This document shows, piece by piece, positions 59,192 to 64,000 of a stretch of DNA of 64,000 nucleotides (position 1 is the stretch's first letter; every line of letters starts with the position of its first letter). Under the pieces are notes generated by a model. The model did no database searches. It was not told where the DNA came from and saw nothing but the letters and a program-made list of their open reading frames with translations. The translations under genes and the position numbers were made by a program. Source of the stretch: Thalassospira tepidiphila MCCC 1A03514 (GTDB lineage Bacteria; Pseudomonadota; Alphaproteobacteria; Rhodospirillales; Thalassospiraceae); NCBI RefSeq assembly GCF_001662875.1, contig NZ_JPVZ01000003.1, forward strand, positions 434,001 through 498,000. The letters run 5' to 3'.

Positions 59192-59372
59192 CTGCTGACT
59201 TTCTGCTGCCCAAGATCAAGGTATCAAGTAGGGGCAAGAAGCTCCTGCAGCATATCTTGGAAGCAACGCAATCACGCGGTCAAGCGTTGCGTGCGGAAAT
59301 AATTGAAATGCCAGTAAGAACCGTGACTTCGCCTCAAAATTCCACGGTCATCATGCACAAGAAAAACGTGCG

Positions 59373-60839
59373 TTACATGACGACAGAATTGCCAAAATCA
59401 CTGCTCTGAAGCAGTCGGTCGACGATTTGCACGCCGCGGCGCAATCTTTCGGGGGATCGTTCTGCGCCGAAGCACAGGCGCATCCCCCTTGGCACGTGGC
59501 CAACAGCGAATTGCTGTGCCGCAGTCAGAAGAACACCATTGTTGGCCGCATCCATCACCAATTCACTGGTGTCGATATGTTCGGGAAGTTCCAGCCAGAT
59601 GTGATAGTTGGTCGGGTGGAAACGGATATCGTAACCCTTGAGCGTACCGAGCACGATTGCGAGGCGCTTGGCCGCTTCTTCGCGGTGCCATGCCTCGAAC
59701 TGGGCAAGGCTGCCATCCATGATCATGCGTGTGACAAGTTCAAGGTTGATGGTTGAAACCATCCAGCAGGTGGACCGGATTGCACTGGCAAGTTTGCCGA
59801 TCATTTCGCCCGGTGCATGGATATAACCGACACGCAAACCACCACCGATGCTTTTTGATACGCCATCAAGATAAATGCTGCGTTCCGGTGCAAAGCAAGA
59901 AAGCGGGGGTGGGGCATCGGGATCAAGGAAATGATAAATGCCGTCCTCGATCAATGTCAGATCATATTTACGCAGGATTTCGGCAATTTCGATGCGGCGC
60001 TTCTGGCTCATGGTGCTGCACAGCGGGTTGTGCAGCGTCGGCATCAGATAAATCGCACGCGGGCTTTGTGTGCGGCACATGTTTTCGAGCGCGTCAGGCA
60101 TGATGCCGTCGTCGTCCATGGCCACACCGCGCAGACGGAATTGCAACAAATTGGCAAGGCTGCGCAGGTTGGGATAGGTGAGTTCCTCGCAAAGGACAAG
60201 ATCGCCGGGGCGCACTGTCGCCAGCAGCGAGACTGTCATGCCATGTTGAACGCCAGCCGTTGGTAAAACGCGTTCCGGATTGTCATCCAGACCCAATCTT
60301 CCGGCGGAAAAAGCAAGCGCTTCACGCTGATGGGCAACGCCATATTCCGATTTGTACGACACCATATCGTCTGTCGACATGGTGGTCGCAACCTCAACCA
60401 GGGTCTCGCGAATGCGGCCTTCCCTTGGCGGGAGGGGACAGTTCATCCTGAAATTGATCGGTCCGGTATCTTCGGTCTCGTTTGATTGGGAGTTCGTCGA
60501 TGGCGCAGTACCTGTAGATCGCGCCAACTGGGTGAGGTTGTTGGTAAATGCCATCGGAATCGGGGCGGTGGCCGCCATATCAAGTTCCGATTGGATATTG
60601 TCGAGCACATAGGTTCCGCGGCCAACTTCACCAGCCACCAGCCCCAATCTTTCCGCCTCGCGGTAGGAGCGGGTAATTGTGCCAACCGTGACGCCAAGTT
60701 GATAGGCGAGGTCGCGATGGGTGGGCAGTCGGTCTCCGGGTTTCAGAGAGCCGTCTTTGACTGCTTTGCGGATGGCTTGCGCGATCTGTCGATAAACAGG
60801 ACCACCAGCCTCATCAAGTTTCGGGAACCATATTGTCAT
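59373..60839 (-). CDS. MocR/GntR-type regulator with aminotransferase domain
   Basis: A 488-residue protein: an N-terminal GntR winged helix (residues 5-78, QIAQAIRKAVKDGSLKPGDR, THRDLAYQLGVTVGTITRSY), a linker, and a fold-type I aminotransferase-like domain from about 130 with the PLP lysine K329 (DGVSKSIGGGLRVGY). MocR proteins use PLP or its adducts with a ligand as the signal, and usually control neighbouring genes. It diverges from the DUF1127-dehydratase-decarboxylase-PhzF set across an 80-base region with a palindrome, so that set is the likely target. Confidence 0.92.
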   Translation of the reverse strand: MTIWFPKLDEAGGPVYRQIAQAIRKAVKDGSLKPGDRLPTHRDLAYQLGVTVGTITRSYREAERLGLVAGEVGRGTYVLDNIQSELDMAATAPIPMAFTNNLTQLARSTGTAPSTNSQSNETEDTGPINFRMNCPLPPREGRIRETLVEVATTMSTDDMVSYKSEYGVAHQREALAFSAGRLGLDDNPERVLPTAGVQHGMTVSLLATVRPGDLVLCEELTYPNLRSLANLLQFRLRGVAMDDDGIMPDALENMCRTQSPRAIYLMPTLHNPLCSTMSQKRRIEIAEILRKYDLTLIEDGIYHFLDPDAPPPLSCFAPERSIYLDGVSKSIGGGLRVGYIHAPGEMIGKLASAIRSTCWMVSTINLELVTRMIMDGSLAQFEAWHREEAAKRLAIVLGTLKGYDIRFHPTNYHIWLELPEHIDTSELVMDAANNGVLLTAAQQFAVGHVPRGMRLCFGAERSPERLRRGVQIVDRLLQSSDFGNSVVM

Positions 60840-60854
60840 GGTGACAATGTTTAA

Positions 60855-60877
60855 ATTGACACAATTGCAATGTCAAT
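60855..60877. promoter_or_regulatory. Probable MocR operator and mocR promoter
   Basis: An inverted repeat with 7-bp arms ATTGACA (60855-60861) and TGTCAAT (60871-60877). Read leftward, TTGACA in the right arm, a 17-base spacer and TAAACA form a promoter for the regulator gene, so occupancy of the palindrome would repress it. Further TGACAA copies flank it. Confidence 0.65.
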
Positions 60878-60918
60878 GACAAAACAATATCGAGACAATT
60901 CACCGAAAGGAGATGGAA

Positions 60919-61182
60919 ATGGTAAATTGTAACGATACAATCCAGCTTCCTGGCATCAATGTCACTGAGCGCACAGCAAGCACCTCCAAACAGGCCAAAC
61001 AGCCTGTGACCTGGCGTGCCGCGATCACTGGTGTGATGATCTCTGCGGCTGAATATCTTGCCCGTCTGCAGGCGCATTCGCGCGATCGTCTCGCTTTGCA
61101 AAGGCTTGATGATCATATGCTTAAGGATGTCGGGCTGACCCGATCAGATATCGAACAGGAACTGTCAAAGCCGTTCCTGTAA
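60919..61182 (+). CDS. DUF1127 domain protein
   Basis: An 87-residue protein. The GAAAGGAG box at 60905-60912 abuts the ATG at 60913 and is correctly spaced for the ATG at 60919, so the latter is used. Residues about 55-87 form the DUF1127 domain (LQRLDDHMLKDVGLTRSDIE). Small DUF1127 proteins influence RNA turnover and phosphate/carbon metabolism in Agrobacterium and Rhodobacter; this one has an added N-terminus of about 45 residues. It is first in the rightward set opposite the MocR gene. Confidence 0.85.
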   Translation: MVNCNDTIQLPGINVTERTASTSKQAKQPVTWRAAITGVMISAAEYLARLQAHSRDRLALQRLDDHMLKDVGLTRSDIEQELSKPFL

Positions 61183-61218
61183 GGTTTCCCCCGGCGCGGC
61201 TCGCCACCGCCGCGTTTG

Positions 61219-61250
61219 ACGGAGGCACTTTGCTCCCATTGTGCCTCCGT
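61219..61250 (+). other. Stable hairpin between DUF1127 and dehydratase genes
   Basis: Perfect 10-bp stem ACGGAGGCAC (61219-61228) with GTGCCTCCGT (61241-61250) and a 12-base loop. There is no T run after it, so it may reduce read-through, protect the upstream mRNA or mark processing within the operon. Confidence 0.55.
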
Positions 61251-61312
61251 TCGGCGGGAATCTGCTGTAAACGCAAATTGTCACGATTTTGATCTATCAG
61301 GGATACAATACA

Positions 61313-62275
61313 ATGTTTAATACGGGTGAGTTGCGCGAGGCTGCGGATTTTGTGCATCAATATGTTGCACCAACGCCGACAATTCAGTGGCCGCTGCTTG
61401 ATCGCGCCACAGGATTGTCCCTGTATGTCAAACACGAAAACCATACCCGACTTGGTGCGTTCAAAATCCGGGGTGGGCTGACCTTTTGTCGTTATCTCGG
61501 AAAGTCGGTTGATGTGAACCGCGGGATTATCTCGGCGACACGGGGCAACCATGGTCAGAGCCTTGCCCATGCGGCCAGCCGTTTTGGTATGCCTGCGACC
61601 ATTATTGTCCCGCATGGCAATTCCGTTGAAAAGAACGCCGCCATGCGGGCCTGGGGTGCAGAGGTGATTGAGCATGGTCATGACTTCCAGGAGGCAGCCG
61701 AATACGCCAAGGCACTTGCCACCAAGGAAGACCTTGTAATGGTCCCGCCGTTCCATCGGGAACTTGTGCGTGGTGTCGCGTCCTATGGGTTGGAGCTTTT
61801 TGACGCTATTTCCGGTCTGGATCGTATCTATGTGCCGGTTGGCATGGGATCCGGGATTTGTTCGCTGATCACGGTGCGTGATGCGCTGGGCCTTAAGACC
61901 GAAATTATTGGTGTGGTCGCAACGGGTGCGGATGCCATACGTCAATCATTCATGGCCGGTGAAATCATCCAGACACCAACGGCCAATACATTCGCCGACG
62001 GGGTTGCCTGTCGTAGCCCCGATCCGGGCGCGTTTGAGATCATTAAAAGCGGTGCTGCGGACATTGTTGCTGTCGATGATGAACAGATCACGGATGCCAT
62101 GCGCCTTTATTTCAGTTCGTGTCACACCATTGCCGAGGGGGCAGGTGCCGTGCCGCTGGCGGCTGCGATTGCGCAGCGCGAAAGCAATATTGGCAAAAAG
62201 GTCGCCGTTGTGTTGACCGGGGCGAACATTGATCGCGCCGACTTTGCGCGCATCCTTTCAGGAGAGAACAAATGA
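61313..62275 (+). CDS. Threonine dehydratase-like PLP enzyme
   Basis: A 320-residue fold-type II PLP enzyme from the ATG at 61313. K51 in RLGAFKIRGGL is the Schiff-base lysine, TRGNHGQSLA binds the carboxylate, and VGMGSGICS is an unusual version of the glycine loop (normally GGGGL). No ACT domain. The changed loop suggests a substrate other than plain threonine, for example a hydroxylated or N-substituted amino acid. It overlaps the decarboxylase gene by four bases (ATGA). Confidence 0.85.
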   Translation: MFNTGELREAADFVHQYVAPTPTIQWPLLDRATGLSLYVKHENHTRLGAFKIRGGLTFCRYLGKSVDVNRGIISATRGNHGQSLAHAASRFGMPATIIVPHGNSVEKNAAMRAWGAEVIEHGHDFQEAAEYAKALATKEDLVMVPPFHRELVRGVASYGLELFDAISGLDRIYVPVGMGSGICSLITVRDALGLKTEIIGVVATGADAIRQSFMAGEIIQTPTANTFADGVACRSPDPGAFEIIKSGAADIVAVDDEQITDAMRLYFSSCHTIAEGAGAVPLAAAIAQRESNIGKKVAVVLTGANIDRADFARILSGENK

Positions 62276-63702
62276 ACAGCATTTCAAATCGTTCAGACGA
62301 CAGCCCCACTGTTGATGAACGTCATCTCATGTTTGATGACCTTGAAAAACTTGGCCGCATTCTTGTGGAAACAGGTGATGTCGCGCACAGCTTTATTCAG
62401 GGTGCGGATAACATGGATGTAACCTGCCGCGATTTCTCTGCCTTTGACCCCTCGCGCCCCATGCCGGGGCAGGGACGCGGTGCGCTTGATGCGTTGCGGG
62501 CAGCGAAGGAAGAAATTCTGCCGCTGCTCGCCGCATCAATTGGTCCTCGTTATCTTGGATTTGTTACCGGCGGCACGACGCCAGCCGCCCTTGTCGGCGA
62601 TTGGCTTGTCAGTGCAATTGATCAAAATGCCACCGGACCGGAAGGGTCGGTCAATGCCGCGGTTGAAGAACAGGTCATCAACTGGTTGTGTGAACTGGGT
62701 GGTGTGCCGTCAGATACGTTTGATGGTGTGTTGACGACCGGTGCAACGGTATCAAACCTTTTGGGTCTGGTTGCGGCCCGGCAATGGTGTGGTGAACAGA
62801 TTGGTGTGAATGTCGACGCCGATGGTGCAAGCGTTCTGCCAGATATCGAGATTTTTGCCGCGAGTCCGCACGCCAGCATGATCAAGGATTTGTCGATTGC
62901 CGGCATTGGTCGCAACAGCTTTACCAAGGTTGCAACCACACCGGGATCGGAAGAAACCGATATTGCCGACCTCAAGGCCAAACTTGCGGCCAGTGAGGCG
63001 CGCGCCAAGATCGTTATTGCGTCGGCCGGAACCGTGAATGCGACGGACTTCGATAACCTTGATGCGATTGCCGATTTGTGCAGGGACTTTGGCGCATGGC
63101 TTCACGTCGATGCCGCATTTGGCTTTTTCGCTGCCCTGGATGATCGTCGTGCCCACCTTACCAGGGGAATAGCACGTGCGGACTCCATCACATCAGACGG
63201 GCATAAGTGGCTCAATGTTCCGTATGATTGCGGGATTTTCCTGACCCGGCATATTTCGGTGCTGGAGACATGCTGTCGGGCCTTCGCGCCGTACCTCGAT
63301 ACCAAGGCGGACGGGAATAGCTATATCAATCGCGGGGTCGAAAATTCCAGACGATTCCGCGCGTTGCCGCTTTGGATGGCGATGACGGCTTATGGTCGCG
63401 ACGGAATTGCATCCATCATCCGGGCAAACTGTGATCAGGCGGCAAACCTGGCCGCGTGGATTCGAACCCATGAGAAGCTCGAACTACTGCGTGAGCCCAA
63501 ACTCAATGTGACAATGTTCGCATCGCGTGGAACTGATGACGAGAATCGGGCCTTGCTCCAGCGTATCAATGAAACCGGCAAGGTTTTCCTGACACCAACG
63601 GTTTACGGCGGTCGTTTCGGATTCCGTGCGGCATTCAGCAACTGGCGGACCCGCGACGAAGATCTTGTGGTCGTCAAGCAGGCCATTCAAACGGCCTTGT
63701 AA
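62272..63702 (+). CDS. PLP-dependent amino acid decarboxylase (group II)
   Basis: A 476-residue fold-type I enzyme of the aromatic-L-amino-acid/glutamate decarboxylase family. K312 in TSDGHKWLNVPYDCG is the PLP lysine, D280 in HVDAAFGFF pairs with the pyridine nitrogen, and H200 in ASPHAS stacks on the ring. GFVTGGTTPAALVGDWL and GVLTTGATVSNLLGL are family-typical. It removes CO2 from an amino acid; substrate not known. Coupled to the dehydratase gene upstream, followed by a PhzF-type gene after about 80 bases. Confidence 0.88.
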   Translation: MNSISNRSDDSPTVDERHLMFDDLEKLGRILVETGDVAHSFIQGADNMDVTCRDFSAFDPSRPMPGQGRGALDALRAAKEEILPLLAASIGPRYLGFVTGGTTPAALVGDWLVSAIDQNATGPEGSVNAAVEEQVINWLCELGGVPSDTFDGVLTTGATVSNLLGLVAARQWCGEQIGVNVDADGASVLPDIEIFAASPHASMIKDLSIAGIGRNSFTKVATTPGSEETDIADLKAKLAASEARAKIVIASAGTVNATDFDNLDAIADLCRDFGAWLHVDAAFGFFAALDDRRAHLTRGIARADSITSDGHKWLNVPYDCGIFLTRHISVLETCCRAFAPYLDTKADGNSYINRGVENSRRFRALPLWMAMTAYGRDGIASIIRANCDQAANLAAWIRTHEKLELLREPKLNVTMFASRGTDDENRALLQRINETGKVFLTPTVYGGRFGFRAAFSNWRTRDEDLVVVKQAIQTAL

Positions 63703-63780
63703 AGGCGAACCCAAATCATCAATAACGCAGACGATGTATCGACTTGTACATCATACATATGCCGAGTTCAGGATAAGACG

Positions 63781-64000
63781 ATGACGACCCAAACCCTGCC
63801 GATCTATCAGATCGATGCCTTCACCGATGTTTTGTTTGCCGGCAACCCGGCGGCGGTTGTGCCCTTGTCAGATTGGTTGCCTGATGACGTGCTGCAAAAA
63901 ATCGCAATGGAAAACAATCTCTCGGAAACGGCATTTTTCGTGCCAAGTGCGGGTGACGAGGCCGATTTCCATATTCGTTGGTTTACGCCGACCGTCGAGG
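63781..64000 (+). CDS. PhzF family isomerase/epimerase, 5' part only
   Basis: The first 73 residues are visible before the window ends. YQIDAFTDVLFAGNPAAVVPL and the E of NNLSETAFFVP are the conserved N-terminal PhzF motifs, the Glu being the catalytic residue of diaminopimelate-epimerase-fold isomerases. PhzF enzymes isomerise trans-2,3-dihydro-3-hydroxyanthranilate in phenazine synthesis; most members act on unknown substrates. Position suggests it works with the dehydratase and decarboxylase. Confidence 0.88.
   Translation, partial: MTTQTLPIYQIDAFTDVLFAGNPAAVVPLSDWLPDDVLQKIAMENNLSETAFFVPSAGDEADFHIRWFTPTVE

Overview
The window reads as a chromosomal segment of an alphaproteobacterium, most likely a marine Rhodospirillales member such as Thalassospira or a close relative. 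Lineage signs are an NDUFS4-type accessory subunit of complex I, a DUF1127 protein, a DUF2336 protein, the 41-residue cysteine-poor L36 and L32 proteins, and a COG0523/HisI pair beside Zur. This placement is inferred from gene content, not from a search. No insertion sequence, prophage, CRISPR array or plasmid feature was seen. Two tRNAs (Pro-UGG, Arg-UCU) lie near the left end.

Layout. 1-3.5 kb: histone-deacetylase-like C-terminus, DUF192 protein, tRNA-Pro, NDUFS4 homologue, tRNA-Arg, YitT membrane protein, aldo/keto reductase. 3.8-7.7 kb: a zinc homeostasis locus with hisI-cobW diverging from zur-znuC-znuB around a near-perfect Zur box. 7.7-14 kb: DUF3429 protein, metC diverging from a serine/threonine dehydratase, rpmF, two overlapping acetyltransferases, sseA and alaX. 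14-16.1 kb: two uncharacterised winged-helix-like proteins and an orphan S4-domain protein. 16.1-27.9 kb: radical SAM protein, inverse autotransporter with a beta-helix-like passenger, LysE exporter, lactate permease with a coupled 52-residue membrane protein, LLM oxidoreductase, P-loop protein, LysR/MFS pair, cysteine synthase, Nudix hydrolase. 28-38.7 kb: a PAS-PAS-PAS-GGDEF protein, acetyltransferase, PepD, J-domain/SH3 membrane protein, methyltransferase-like protein, rpmJ, and an Lrp-nucleotidyl cyclase pair diverging from a saccharopine dehydrogenase-like gene. 38.9-44.7 kb: a putative exopolysaccharide locus (TPR-SPINDLY protein, HlyD-like protein, GT2 synthase with PilZ). 44.7-48.1 kb: UspA, a TIGR02186-TauE/SafE pair diverging from TusA, ElaA. 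48.1-55.6 kb: an EAL-GGDEF-DUF2336 operon, a Tat-type amine oxidase and a further GGDEF protein. 55.7-64 kb: lipoprotein, SPOR and Lon-like protease genes, then a MocR regulator diverging from DUF1127, threonine dehydratase-like, PLP decarboxylase and PhzF-like genes (the last cut by the window end).

How genes work together. Zinc supply (ZnuCB), zinc allocation (COG0523 GTPase), a zinc enzyme (HisI) and the zinc repressor share one control region. Cyclic-di-GMP is a second theme: three GGDEF proteins, one EAL protein with all catalytic residues, a PilZ-bearing glycan synthase and a separate class III cyclase lie within 28 kb. Amino acid and sulfur metabolism is a third: two dehydratases, metC, a cysteine synthase, sseA, TusA with a sulfite-exporter-type permease, and the MocR cluster. 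The least explained elements are the MocR-PhzF cluster, the SPINDLY/HlyD/GT2-PilZ locus, the inverse autotransporter, the paired winged-helix proteins and the small protein coupled to lactate permease.
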